From Sporodiniella umbellata (taxonomy: Eukaryota > Mucoromycota > Mucoromycetes > Mucorales > Rhizopodaceae), in assembly GCA_025677835.1 (NCBI GenBank), contig JAIXMR010000058.1, positions 62,001-126,000 of the forward strand: a DNA stretch of 64,000 bases, given 5' to 3'. The notes under the pieces are model-generated. The model did not search any database, was not told the DNA's origin, and saw only the letters and a list, made by a program, of their open reading frames with translations. The stretch's first letter is position 1, and each line of letters starts with the position of its first letter. Made by a program: the position numbers and the translations under genes. Of the stretch, positions 25,818 to 38,018 are shown piece after piece.

Positions 25818-28800
25818 TTTTTTTGCTATTAATTTATTAATGAGAGTAAAAAGCAGAAGTTGGCATATATTTAAGACAATTCAAAGTCGGAAAAAATCGG
25901 TTTCCAAGTTCCTCCGCAATTTTTCCGGTAACTTGGTGACCAACTCTTGGTACCATCATCAAGCGTTTCGCCCTCTGCAGAAAAAAAAATAAAACTCTCG
26001 ATTAGCTTCAATCTGTAGCCATATTCTAAATCCGGGAATGCTCACAGAAATATACTTGTATTTGTCTAGTCAACGCAACGCCAAAGGGCGGGCCAAAAAA
26101 ATATTTCAAAAGTTGGTTTTCGAAGCCCTGACGGGCAAAAGGCCGTTTTTGGTGCTAAATAACGACTGAAAAGCTCAATATAGATACATGGTGCTTAGAA
26201 GCTATGTTTCATTTTTCTTTCACTAAAATCATTAGCAAACTGCAAGCACCTGTTTCAATTTAGCAGTTGTAGCTTTTCTAAAGCCATTTAATCCCAGACT
26301 TTGTAGTGGCAAATAATCGCACGTGCTTTTAACGACTTGATCTTTTTTGGGAGTGGATGTCAAAAAGTACAGTGAAAAGGCATACCTTGAGTAAAGGATT
26401 TATTCATAACAAAAATGGATATTTGCAATTGATCCAAATCTTTGATGAAACAGCGTACAATACAATCTAAATGCATAGCGAAATATCATACGTCATAAAA
26501 ACTTGATGTTGAGCTGCAAATGCTTCATTTATATCGTATCGAAAATTGACCTCTAAGCTTTCATGATTTTATTAATACAGCGAGAGGTTCTGTACTAAAA
26601 GAGTTGGATGTCACTCACTTGAAAAAAAGCTGACAAAAATAAGCTCGAAACAGTTACCCTCAGGCAAAGTCCGTTTATTTTTTATACAAACTCGATCTGT
26701 GTTCTGATTTAGTTTTGCTTAAAACCGCCAGTAAAGCAGTGTAGCTTTTTTTTTGTGAATTCAAAGTATCATAAAAATAGACGATTATCCTTTCAGAAAT
26801 AAATGTTTGGCATCTACAACACACAGAAAGTGATCTTTTCCGGTCCTGGAGAGAATTTTCTAGCGAGAACTGCAAACTTCGATGTTTGTTAGGAGAGGCC
26901 AGCCCTTCAAGCTCTTATTTAGACCGCCTGTAAACCTATTGGGAAAAGGTACCGTAGAGTTAAAAAGCTGCTACCAAAACAACATTAAAATTTACATCTT
27001 GCACCAACGATTGTAATGGTAAGACAGAATGGCATATATAGGTTGAATACTAAAAAAACTCTGAGGTAAGACGAAGCTTAAACGGATTTCAGACTTGATA
27101 AAAAAAGGGTTGTTGTTTAGACTATTAAATATAATAAGGCCACAAAAGCTTCTACATAAAAGATCTCGAGAAACTCATTCAAGATCTACTTGATGTAGGC
27201 CTCCCATTTTATACTAAACGCGTCATTGATAGTTTCTTTAAACACTATGTGTGATTTGCACCATATTAGGATGATCGGCGTAGCTTTAAATAAAATAGTC
27301 CTCGCACACTATTCACAAGTCCAGATACTCAGCAAAAACACAAATGGTTTTTTTTGTCCTCATACAAACGAAAAAAACTCCAAATGGTACCCATTAAACA
27401 GCGGTTTTGGTTAGATTTCCTTCTTTGAAAACATTCTTTATTTTTTGGCATCATAATCACTTTCTGTTGTTTGAAGTAACCAAGCGCAGGGTTTTTTCAA
27501 AGAGGCCCTCAAATCGTTCTGAGTCAAAATTCGCCAAGTGCATTGGTATCACACATTTTTGCAACTACGCTCCATAAAATTCCGGGCACCTGTTACGCTT
27601 CAAGGTAAAATCTTGATACTAAGTTATCCAATGGCTAGAAAGAGGTACTTTGGACTGAAATTAGTATAGATTCAAGAGAACATTGCTTCAGAAAAAAAGT
27701 AAACCAAACCGATTTATTCCAAAATCGTTCAGAAAATATTTCAAAAAAAATTGCAACAAGATATAGTTGACTGTTACTGATACAAAATTACAAGACCCAA
27801 TAAATAAACAGAAAAATCGCAAGTTGTCACCAACAATTTATTTTTACATCGAACTTCAATCCCAGAAGAGCTGTTTATTTAAAAATCGTAAAAGAAAGGT
27901 TTCTGAACTTTCAACCCGTGATACTGATGAAGCAGATGTACTACGGCATTTCTTTGTTTGTCTCCTTGAAAACACATGGAATCTTTCTAAAAGATTGAAT
28001 GAGTATAGAGCTCAATCTAGAGTGTTTAGATCATAAATAGATCAAATATAATTACCTAGTCATTTATATTCTTTATGCCCTGTGTTTAAGCACTATAAAA
28101 TTTGGGGGTTATAATTTACAAAACTTTTTCTCTTTAAAAGAGTTAATCTTTTATGAATTGCGAGTATCCCTACTGCTGTCAATAAAAGATTAAAAGAAGA
28201 CTTATCTGTCACATATTATATTCTCTTTAAGAAATCAAGCTTTTGCGCTTCTACATGGTACTTGTTGCTTATCGCCAATATTGTATGCCAGTTGTAGTTG
28301 TTCATTACATCTCAATCTAGCTTTATAATTCAATCATAAAGAATATATAAAGATCTAGTTGGTTACTAAATAAACAGTGGACAATTTTAAGAGTCTCGTA
28401 AGCTTTTGCTTTTCCTTTTTATTTAAAAACTGAAAACATAAAGACTTGATGAAAGTTTCTAGGCTTTACAGCTTGTACAGTCGTCATAATAACGTGACAT
28501 ACAGCATGGTGCCTTTTTTTTTTTTGAATGCTGCAAAAATAAAAACAAACCCTACTGCTGTCATAATGTAAGCTGAGTAACCTGCATACCTAGGTTTTAG
28601 TGTCCTGCTTGGATAAGCTTTGGGATATCAGAATTAACTCTCGAGGGCTGTAATGTAGATTGCATATGTAAACCTCTGTATATAAACCAAAAAAAAAAAA
28701 AAGAAGCATCAGCGATTCTGCTGGTGCACTCAACTGTGGATACCATCTTCTATTTCTTTGTCCCCATTGTTTGAGCCCACATGGTAGGACAAGCTCAAGT

Positions 28801-29357
28801 CATATGTTCTTATATACATGTATGTGTATGTGTGGGAGTTTAAGTGTTTTCTTGGATAACAAGAAGTAGACTATTTAGCTCTTTTACCAGATCTACGGTA
28901 CATTGCGGACTCAAGATCTGGAAGTGTAGGATCAGCCGTTTAAAAGTCAAGCTGACCAGTTAAGGCTAGATCCAACAAAGGATTCATTCTCAAACAAAAA
29001 TAAGTTTTAGCCCAAAAAAACAGAACCAGACTATTCGATATAGAGACACTAAATGACTAAAAAAAAAACCAAGGTAAAAGCGTCTATAGCTAGGGAATGT
29101 GTAGTTTTAAAAGATTTGTGAGAGCTATCGAACGAAAAACGGTAAAAAAAACGGTATTTTCTTTTGTGTGGAGAAAATAGTCTAAGACAAAAAGAAAAAA
29201 GATTTTCGTCTAAACGTCAGATATTCTCATTGGCTTTGAATTCGTAGGCTCAAGTAGAACGTAAAGTAGGCAGGTGCTTTTTTTTTTTTTTTTTTCTCGC
29301 TTTTTGTTTTCGTTATTTGTCTTGGTACACATACAACAAAGCTCTGCAAAAAGAAAA
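25818..29357. other. 3.5-kb gene-poor AT-rich region
   Basis: The longest gap in the window, between divergent genes. It holds many short A/T tracts and frequent stops in all frames. The best open frame (27767-28036, +, 89 codons, starting MTVTDTKLQDPINKQ) matches nothing I know. The phrase CCCTACTGCTGTCA occurs twice (about 28169 and 28552) but with no longer flanking similarity. No terminal inverted repeats, transposase motifs or RNA genes are recognisable. It could be decayed mobile-element DNA, but that is not shown. Confidence 0.45.
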
Positions 29358-31707
29358 ATGGAACTAAACGGACCGTGGTTTATTGACGAAACATCGAAAA
29401 GAACAGTCCTTTTTAAAGGCATAAATTTGAGCGGTGGTGCTAAGCTTCCTAATGGAATGCCTTCTCATGAATCTAAAAATTATTGGGTTGATTACGACAG
29501 TCATGTAGATTTTGTCGGACGGCCATTTCCACTCAATGAGGCAGATGAGCATCTGTCCAGGATAGCTAATTATGGCTTCAACTTGATTCGTTTTGTTATA
29601 ACTTGGGAATCGTTAGAACATGAGGGACCGTACGTAACATAAAACTGCTAAAGACAATAGTGTTACTTATGAAAGAGTTTAGTGGTATTTATGATGAGGC
29701 TTATATTGACTATTTAATACAAATACTGAGAAAGTGCGAACATTATAAACTCAAAGTTTACATGGATCCTCATCAAGATTGTGTATGTTTTTTGTTGTCT
29801 GTATTATTTCTTTTGTGACTAAGCTCCTTCTTCTTATCTAGTGGTCTCGCCATTGTGGTGGCTCTGGCCATCCTGGATGGACTTTGGCCCTTGTAGGTTT
29901 AAACCCACTCAATTTCCTAGACACAAAGGCGGCCATTGTGCATAATTTATATCCAAACCCAGAAGAGTTTCCAAAAATGGTGTGGAATACAAATTATCAA
30001 AAGCTAGCAGTCTCTACTCTATTCACGTTGTTCTTTGCAGGAAACAAATTGGCTCCAAAGTGCAGGATTAATGGCGTCAATATTCAAGATTATCTGCAAG
30101 AACATTATATTAATTGCCTTGCTCACGTGGCTGAAAGAGTGAAAGAGCATCATCTTACTCATGTAGTGATTGGTTACGACACCATGAATGAGCCTGGCCG
30201 AGGCTACCTTTCGCTCAGTAACATTACAAGCTTTGATAGCGTGGACACTGACTTCAAAATGGGACTGATACCCACCGCATTTCAGGGTATGTTGCTAGGT
30301 TCTGGCATTCCTGCTGAAGTGGAAGAGTGGGAATTCGCCTGGTCTGGACCAAAAAAAACCGGTACTGTCACGGTGGACCCCCAAGGAAAGCAAGCCTGGC
30401 TTTCAGATTTAGAGCTGAAAGAAGCTGATGAACGATTTGGCTGGAAACGTGCTTCTTCTTGGCCTGCAGGATGCATTTGGGCAAATCACGGAGTTTGGGA
30501 TAAGGAAAGTCAAAAGGCACTGGTGCCCGACTACTTTTCGGTATACGATCATCAGCCTGTGCGGTACATGGATGAGTGGGTGGATTATTTCAAACGTTAT
30601 GTGGATGCTATTCGCATTGTTGATCCTAAAGCGTTTATATTTGTTCAACCACCAGTGCTAGAAGTGCCTCCTAAGCTTGATTTTGCTACAGAGAGACTTG
30701 TCTATTCGCCTCATTGGTACGATGGACTCACCTTAGTCAAAAAGAAGTGGTCTAATTATAACATTGACTTTATTAACCTGTCTCGAGGAAAATACGGTAA
30801 TGGTCCCTTAAGATTTGCCCGTGCCCTTCGACTCGGTGAAAAAGCCATACGGCAGTGTTTCGCAGATCAGCTGAAGACACTTCAGGATGAAGGAAAAGAG
30901 AATATCGGCAACTATCCATGCATCCTTGGAGAGATTGGAATCCCCTACGACATGGAAACAGGAGTGAGTGATAAAAAACACTCCTTTTTGGGAAACTTTT
31001 GGTCATTCTTTTTATCACTTTTCCAGATACAACAATTGGAGCAAAGCAGTATGAACAGTCCTGATTCGAATCAAAACAAGGCTATGGATGCCAACCTGAA
31101 TGCGCTTGAGCAAAACCTCTTAAATTACACGCTGTGGAACTATGTGCCTGACAACGAACCCAAATGGGGCGATCGATGGAACGGGGAAGATCTCAGTATC
31201 TGGCAAAACAATACAGCAGACAAATACCTGGATAAATTCAAGTCTTCGCCCTCTTCCGTTGCCACTGCCAGCACAATTGTAGTGGAGGACCTGGACAAGA
31301 AAGATAAGGCGGACAACGCCTCGATAGATACCCAAAGTTTGAACGATACTGCATCTCTAAACTCATCCCCAAACGTACGAGAGCTGCCATGTTTATATCG
31401 ACCCCACCCTCGAGCTACAGCAGGTATACCAGGCCACCTCAGATTTGTTTCCCCTACCAAAAAGACACCAGCCTTATTTGAGTACAGCTTCGCACTTAAT
31501 GTGGATTGTGATACACCCACAGAAATACATGTGCCCAGTCAAAATTTCCCACTGCCCCCAAAGACAGAAGTAAGCGTTTCCGTAGGGGAGTGGAAGATAA
31601 CTGAAAAGACTGACGACTATTGGGTTATGTCTTGGTCGATGGGATCGGAAATACCAGAGACTGCTGAGCCCAAGCTAACTTTACAAGGGGTTTCTGTACA
31701 GAAATAA
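29358..31707 (+). CDS. GH5 steryl-beta-glucosidase / endoglycoceramidase-related protein
   Basis: Exons 29358-29629, 29683-29782, 29842-31707 give 745 aa. The start MELNGPWFIDETSKRTVLFK leads into KGINLSGGAKLP. GH5 landmarks follow: NLIRFVITWESLE, VYMDPHQDCWSRHCGG, then acid/base Glu241 in YDTMNEPGRGY and nucleophile Glu488 in CILGEIGIPYD. The C-terminal about 200 residues form a beta-rich domain (FEYSFALNVDCDTPTEIHVP) after a Ser/Asp-rich linker. No signal peptide is seen, fitting the intracellular EGCrP2/Sgl1 group that removes glucose from ergosteryl-glucoside in Cryptococcus. The role here is inferred from family architecture; an endoglycoceramidase-like activity on glucosylceramide is the alternative. 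Confidence 0.88.
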
Positions 31708-32005
31708 AACCGATAAGCTGAGGAATAAACACGTGCATTATCCAATAAAAACACAGATAGTGTAGTACAGTAATAGTTTACAATACAAGCAAAAATGGTG
31801 AGAATTGCAATTAGCCTCTTTTTTCTTTTTTTCTTTAATTTCCAAAACTCTTTTCTCCAGCACAAGAGAACTCTACAAGAAACCCCCTTTTTTTTCTATC
31901 AGTGCCATAAAAACACTGGTCTTTTTAAAAGGAAACAAACAGCCTCCGTCAAACAAAGAATTGACCCTTTTTTTTACACACAAAAAAAAGGGCTACACAC
32001 TCTAG

Positions 32006-32473
32006 CAAGAGATTCAACCAGAGAAGTTCAAAGTTAATCTAAACAATTCCAACTTTCAACATGAGTACAATCTTCACCCACTCCACCATCAAAGCCGTCA
32101 GGAACCCAATGGTCTCTCTGAATTGTCTTTTCCCAGAACGGGGGAATCTTCAAAACTAAATAGAAAAGACACTTTTATTCAGCGTTATTCTCGACGTCAT
32201 CAGCCTTACGAAATACCTAAAAAACAAAAAAAAATCGAAACTCCTTCTCCCTCCACTAGTTCTCTTTTTGGCCCTTCGCTTTCCCCTTCCACCACCATTC
32301 ACGACTCTACCCCCTCTTCACTTATCTTAAGCGACTCTGAAATTTTTGATGAATTCGACCAGTTCGTTTGTTCCCCTTCTAAACCATTTTTGTTATCTCC
32401 TCCTTTATCACCCATTCTTTTACCAGATGATGACGATCTACTCGACTTTAACGATTTCTCTTTATTTCCTTAA
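32006..32473 (+). CDS. Ser/Pro-rich protein with acidic C-terminus (5' end unresolved)
   Basis: An open frame of 155 codons begins directly after a splice acceptor (CACTCTAG at 31998-32005) and ends at TAA. It has no internal ATG near its start, so an upstream exon must provide it. A candidate is ATG at 31795 followed by GTGAGAATTG...CTCCAG and the open stretch to about 31947. The protein is low-complexity: Gln/His/Asn-rich N-terminus, basic patch (RRHQPYEIPKKQKK), Ser/Thr/Pro-rich centre, then ILSDSEIFDEFDQF and DDDDLLDFNDFSLF. Alternating acidic and bulky hydrophobic residues resemble acidic activation domains. No family is recognised. It may be a small transcriptional co-regulator; this is inference. 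Confidence 0.55.
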   Translation, partial: QEIQPEKFKVNLNNSNFQHEYNLHPLHHQSRQEPNGLSELSFPRTGESSKLNRKDTFIQRYSRRHQPYEIPKKQKKIETPSPSTSSLFGPSLSPSTTIHDSTPSSLILSDSEIFDEFDQFVCSPSKPFLLSPPLSPILLPDDDDLLDFNDFSLFP

Positions 32474-32538
32474 TAAAATGCTGTCTTTTTACTTTTTTTT
32501 TTTTTTCTTTTAAAAAAAAACTGCCCTGCCCTTGAGCT

Positions 32539-33394
32539 CTAAACAGCTCTTTTGACTTCAAAGAATCGCTGGAGATAGTAAACCTGCCAAAAGCAGACGG
32601 AAACCAACAGCACGAGCTGTACGATCGACCACCATTTCACTCGTGAATTTGTGCTTTCGGCAGCTAGGATCGTGTTATTTTTCTGTTTGAATACAACCAT
32701 GACACTTACTGTCTCTGTGTTCACTTTCTCTTGCTACAATGTACTCTTGTTGTGCTTTGATGTTAAATACGCTTTCAGCCAACTCCATGATTTCCTTTTG
32801 AAGAGGGTCGGTACTTTCTATATAACACGTTAGTGTTTAGAGAAACACGTCTGGATTCTAAGAACTACCTTTGACGCTGTCATGGATTTTTTGAGCATTT
32901 TCGTGAACGTTGAAAGCAAGTTTTTGTATAGAATCCGTATGGCGCTCGTTACTGAAACAATATTGAAACCTTCCAGCAGTATTGGCCTGAATCACTTGTA
33001 CATCGCCAGCTGTATTTTTCTTTTCAACCACACGGCTACCAGTACTATCTTGGATCTAAGCCAAAAGGTGTATCAGTAAAAAAATCTCGCTGTTATTAAT
33101 CGTTACCCAAAAGTCAATATCGTCGTTTCCTCCTTCACCAACCTATTTAATTTCCCGCCAAAAAAGAAAAGAAAAAGAAACAGAAAAACATCTCAAAAAT
33201 TTAATACTCTGAAAGCAGTGTACACACATATAGTCTTTGCTCTTTACTTGAAATGATACGATCAATTTCTCTCCTACTTCCAGTTCTTGGAAATAACAAT
33301 CAACCATTCCAGGTCCAACATAAGTGTTCATCGCACTTGTGTACTGCAAAAATACAAATACGCTGGCTAAAAACGTAATAACCGAAAGCTTCAT
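32539..33394 (-). CDS. p24/TMED family cargo receptor
   Basis: Signal peptide MKLSVITFLASVFVFLQYTSA, then the GOLD domain with the paired Cys (VDCYFQELEVGEKLIVSF ... GRFQYCFSNERH), a coiled stretch (KAQQEYIVARESEHRDTAE) and the family signature ESTNSRVKWWSIVQ. One TM helix follows, with the short cytosolic tail YYLQRFFEVKRAV carrying the FF COPII signal and the Lys/Arg COPI-binding residues. It has several short exons; the last junction (A|GTAAGT..CCTAG|CT) restores HRDTAESTN. It is a type I protein that cycles between ER and Golgi and selects cargo such as GPI-anchored proteins. The exact p24 subfamily is not settled. The COPI epsilon subunit gene lies elsewhere in the window. Confidence 0.9.
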
Positions 33395-34124
33395 CTTTTG
33401 TATTTCCACAAAAAAAAAAGAAAAGGAAAAAGAGAAAAAAGAAAAAAAAAAGAAAGGTTTTGTACACGACGCACAAATGGATTGGCTCATGAAATCTTGT
33501 ACTTTACTGCGGTGATTCAAAGCTGATAGTCAAACGTTAGAGCTCCTGGTCGCTGTACATACACAAAATGTGTTCAAAGTCTTTCCATTTCTATTTATCA
33601 AAGAACGCGAATAAACGTAATCGAAGGCTGGGTCTCTTATGTCGAAAAAGAGTGGCGTGGCTATTCAGAATTCTGTTTATTTGTTTATTTTATTTTAACT
33701 TTTTTTTTTAAAAAAAAAACAAAAAACAAAACAAAACACGCAAAAAGGGCATCAAAACCGCTTAGTAGCAGCTTTTTAACAGAGGAAATCTACAGTGAAC
33801 AGAAATGTTAAAAACCGTTCAGGTTTGACTCAAGTTGCTCTAGTTTATGAAAACACTACAAATCGATTGACAGATTTAAACCGCTTTTGGAGGAATTTCA
33901 AACTTTTTTCTTTAAAAAAAAAAATTGTTGAAATAAAAAACCTTGCACATGTTCAAGCAAAAAAACTTGCTTTGGTCCCTTGTGGAAGACGATATTGAGT
34001 AAGCAAGCAGTTTAAAAGAGAGGGAGAAAAAAAACTAACCTGTTTTTTCAATATAAGCAACAGTACTGTCTTTTTTCCAGCAGGAACCCCACTGACTACT
34101 TTACAATCCAAAAGACACTACGAA

Positions 34125-35348
34125 ATGTTGAAAGTCCAGCAGCACAGACAAAAAGAAAGACTGATAGCATATCAAGTACATGAGCTAGAAGAATATGAAC
34201 ACGAGTTCATTAGCCAGAATGGCACTCTTCAGCCAGATCCAAAAAGTGTTATATGTGAGGAAATCAGCGGGGCTCGTTTTCTCCATGAGAAGGGAGAAAT
34301 CATTGGCAAACTACTTTCCGATAATTACACATCTGACCCCGATCCCTCAAAAGATCCAAAAAGTCTAAAGATGAGTGAGCAACAACTGGAATTGTTGTCT
34401 AGAATAAAGGTTATATCAGCAAGAATCCAGACAGTAACTTACTATTTGAAATAGAAAAAGTACGAGCGTTCAGTTGATAAAATCCTTGAAAGACATCAAA
34501 TAGAGTATGAAGATTTACTAGAATACCAAAAACGACAGCAGTCTGCATTCTCTATTGACGTGACCCACCCAAAGCCAGAACTACCTGTAGCTGAAAACAA
34601 GAGTAGTAGCCGAAGAGATGATCGACGTATACAAAAACGAAGAAAAAGCCTAGAACCTGATCAGTGTACAGAGATCTCAAAGAGAAAAAAGACGGCCAAC
34701 CCTACGGATTCTATCCCTACAACAAAAGAAGACAAACTCAAAAATAGCCCGCTATCCTCTTCTTTGATCGGGACAGGTGTAACTTTTCAGACCAAGCCAA
34801 AAGAGCTACTCTTTAGCAAACTTCCAAGCAAAGCACCACCAGCGATTCTGCCTATACAGACAAAAGGGAAAGCCCCACCAACGGTTTCCTCTTCAGCCCC
34901 CATAGCTCATAAACCTTTAGAAAAGAAAAACAAGAAAATACCCAAAAAACACCTATCAGGTCCACCTTTGGTTTCTACTCTCAACAAAGACAAAGATCAA
35001 ACAAATACCCCACCCAAAAAAAACTCTTTAGCACCTCTATTTAACAACAACCCTAAAAACAAAAACAAGTCTGTTTCTCTTACTGACAAAGGCGTCTTAC
35101 GTGTGGTCAAAGGGCCTGATCGTGTTGTCATTTGTGGCCGAAACGGCGTACAAACAGCCTATGGCGACCCAAAAGATTATGACGACGCCATCAATGGATC
35201 TAAAACACGACAAAACAATCCTGTATATAAACGGATGATGAACGGAGTGCAACATTTGTTCTACAGAACAAACACAGGTCAAGTAGTCACCATCGGGCCT
35301 GTATCCAAAGTACAGCCAACAATACACAAGTTTTTCCTTTCAATGTAA
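34125..35348 (+). CDS. uncharacterised coiled-coil/disordered protein with conserved-looking C-terminal domain
   Basis: Exons 34125-34409 and 34455-35348 (intron donor GTTATATC, acceptor GAAATAG) give 392 aa from the first ATG. The frame is also open upstream to an acceptor at 34080, so the N-terminus may be longer (a separate open frame with ATG at 33795 is a weak first-exon candidate). Residues 1-125 are helical and charged (RQKERLIAYQVHELEEYEHEF; KKYERSVDKILERHQIEYE). Then come about 170 Lys/Pro/Ser-rich disordered residues with nuclear-signal-like clusters (RRIQKRRKS, SKRKKT). The last about 85 residues look folded: DKGVLRVVKGPDRVVICGRN, YGDPKDYDDAI, KRMMNGVQHLFYRTNTGQVV. I do not recognise the family. 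The basic clusters suggest a nuclear protein. Confidence 0.65.
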
Positions 35349-35428
35349 ATCCAACTCATATCAACCACCTCTTTTATTCATTCAATAATAATAATAATAA
35401 TAATAACAAGGCTCCTTTCTTTCTACAC

Positions 35429-38018
35429 CTATGACGAAGAGAGGACTTCTTGTGCGTTCTCAAAACACTTTACTGCTTTCTTTTCAGAGCGACGAGCTAG
35501 GGGCATGTTCTTTTCATCAAAAGCTTCCGAGATAGCTGGGAATACTTGACCAGAGTACCCAGTCCATAATCCGGGAGCATAGATGATATGCTTGAACCAC
35601 TCGCGCCCTTTGATTCCTTCAGGATCGATAAAGCTTTGCTCAAACTGAGTCAAACGTTGATTCATCTTTTCAACGCGCTTGGCCCATTTAGATGCAAGTT
35701 TTCGGTCATCGTCCTGGTTGTAGTGCTTGAGCTTTTCGTTCATCTGTTCCAGGCTGACTTCAAAACTAGAGGCGGCCTTCACGAGGTTGTGAACAGATTT
35801 TTTCAAAGTGGGGAATGTGTAAGGTGCGGTGTAGGCATGTAATTTGTGTATGTATTTTTGAAGTTCCTGAGAGTAATCTAAAGGGTGAATCGGTAGAATG
35901 AGATCGTCCGCCAAACGTAAGGTCAACAGACCCCAGATCTTGGTCATGGTTACGTGATAGTCAAAGTGAGGATCCCCAAACTTTTCCATAAAGTGGAAAC
36001 TGGAGCAAAAAAAAAAAAAAAAAGATTAAAAGATGTGAGTCTTGGACGCAGGTCATATGTACCTATCATAGACGCTGTGGTATACACCATAGTTTCCTTC
36101 AAAAGACATATCAATACAAGCGATTCCTGCATGATCCAAAAAGGCAGTAAAGTCAGAACCAGACCCAAGAACACTAATCTCAGGTTTTTCCGAGGGTACA
36201 CCCACAGCATTTGATTTTTCAAGCCAAGCATCGTAAACAGATTTTCCTGTACGTGGGTCAGAGATTATGCTGGTAACCTCATACAAGATTCTATTTAGCG
36301 AGGGTGTGGCTCCTACAGCAAAGTCGTGACCAGCGACGGCAGCGTCACAGTTAATGTAAACCGCCGCCTCGTCTTTTAACCATTTGAGATTATCCTCCAC
36401 CCATTCTGTTGAGCCAACAAGGCCGTATTCTTCTGCATCCCATGAAGCCAAGATGATAGTACGTCTGGGCCTCCATCCAGTTTGTAGCATTTGGCCCAAG
36501 ACCCTAGCAACCTCAAGCTGAATACCGTCAATACAAGTTTTAAAGAATATGTCTACACGACTTCTCTCTCTTTTTTTTTTTTTTTCCTGCTTACCAAGGT
36601 AGCTGACCCAGAAGAGGGATCTACTGCACCGTTTACCCAAGCGTCACGATGGTTACCAATAATGATGGATCTGTGAGGTTCGGTAGCACCCTCAATGCGT
36701 CCAAGGACGTTCCAGATCGGTGTGACGTTATAAGTGACAATGTTTTCTAGTTCAACTATGCCTTCACTTGGCCCACTGTAGTATTGAACCTCTTCAAGTC
36801 CACCTGCCCAATCAAACTCGCCTACGACGCCATGGCCTTCTGTTGCTTTCAAAAGGGGGAGCGCATCTTCCCAGGAGAGGGGTAGAGATGGAATACCGGG
36901 CATAGTCACTATTTGGTCAGTAGGAATACGTGTGGCGTTTTCTGTGGCAGGGTAGCCAGGCGTCAAAGGGTCACCCGCACCCAACGAAATATAAGATACG
37001 GATCCCCGTTGAGCAGAGCTAGGCGATCTCCAAGGCCCGTTGGGATAAGATTCTGCTGGGAGATCTTCGTTTTCTTTATCGATAGGCCCGTCATCTAACG
37101 GATCTGAATAAATCAAAACACCCACACATCCATATTTTTCGGCTGCTCTAATTTTCAATCCGCGTACATTGAATCCGTAGCGTACTAAGGCAATACTACC
37201 ATTGACCTCTACACCTTGATCGACCAGGAACTGAAAATCCTCAAGTCGTCCATAGTTAGCATAAATCACCTTGCCTTGGGCAGTTCCATTTTTGGAGTAT
37301 CCTTTTAACAAAAAAAAATAGGGGAGGAGATTAGGATGTTTACCAAAGAAAAAAAGGTTTACCATGAAAGAGAGGAACGCGATTGGGGTCTTGAGTTGTA
37401 GGATCTTCGTCAATAGCGTCTTCCATCAATTTAGCCTTATAACGAAACTCCTCAGGGCCAGACACAAGTTCCAGTCGGTGAGATACAGGATAGTTTAACA
37501 AAGGATAGTAGGTATTGATTTCTGCATTGGGGATACCAAACTCGTTAAATTTTTCACGCGTCCATTCAGCTTGACGCCGATCTGACAGAGTGCCTGCTAC
37601 ATGCGCTTCTGAGGTATAGTTCTTTAGGTAGCTTCTGAGTCGACGAGAAGAAGGGAGGTCAAGCATCATCCTTTCTGCATCTGATAATTTTCTGGAAGGA
37701 AGGCCTAAACAAAGCAAAGTGAGACAAGACGCTCGTGTCAACACTGCGTTTACCATCGTCATCGCCATATCCCAATATCAAAGTTAGAGCTATAGTAATC
37801 AATGTAAAGCCTCCGACAATAAACAAAATAGTAGTGATTGTTTTTAGAGGACTCGCCTTAGGAGGCTCTAAGGTCATGGTACGTCTGTTGATAAGAGGCG
37901 TAGTTTCTGATGACCCGGTATTGTCAGAAAACCATTGTTTTATCTTTTTTATTAAACTGGTACTAGGTGGGTTCTCCACCTCCTGATCAGGTGTGAATGA
38001 ACGCTGTTCTGTTGACAT
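35429..38018 (-). CDS. M28 type II membrane carboxypeptidase (PSMA/GCPII/Vps70-like)
   Basis: The N-terminal cytosolic tail (about 58 residues) is followed by one TM helix (TITTILFIVGGFTLITIALT), then the transferrin-receptor-like fold: the protease-associated insert (YANYGRLEDFQFL, GSIALVRYG, GVLIYSDP) and the M28 zinc site. Metal ligands and the catalytic Glu are visible: IIGNHRDAW (His), GAVDPSSG (Asp), SWDAEEYGL (Glu-Glu), NCDAAV (Asp) and VYHSVYD (His). The C-terminal dimerisation domain (HFDYHVTMTKIWGLLTLRLAD ... QVFPAISEAFD) is complete. The protein is about 740 aa in five exons, as expected for the family. It likely trims glutamates or C-terminal residues in the vacuole, Golgi lumen or outside. 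Catalytic residues are intact, unlike transferrin receptors. Confidence 0.92.

Noticed and set aside
27767..28036. 89-codon + open frame as a gene
   Set aside because: No family resemblance, no splice context, and composition like the surrounding AT-rich DNA.
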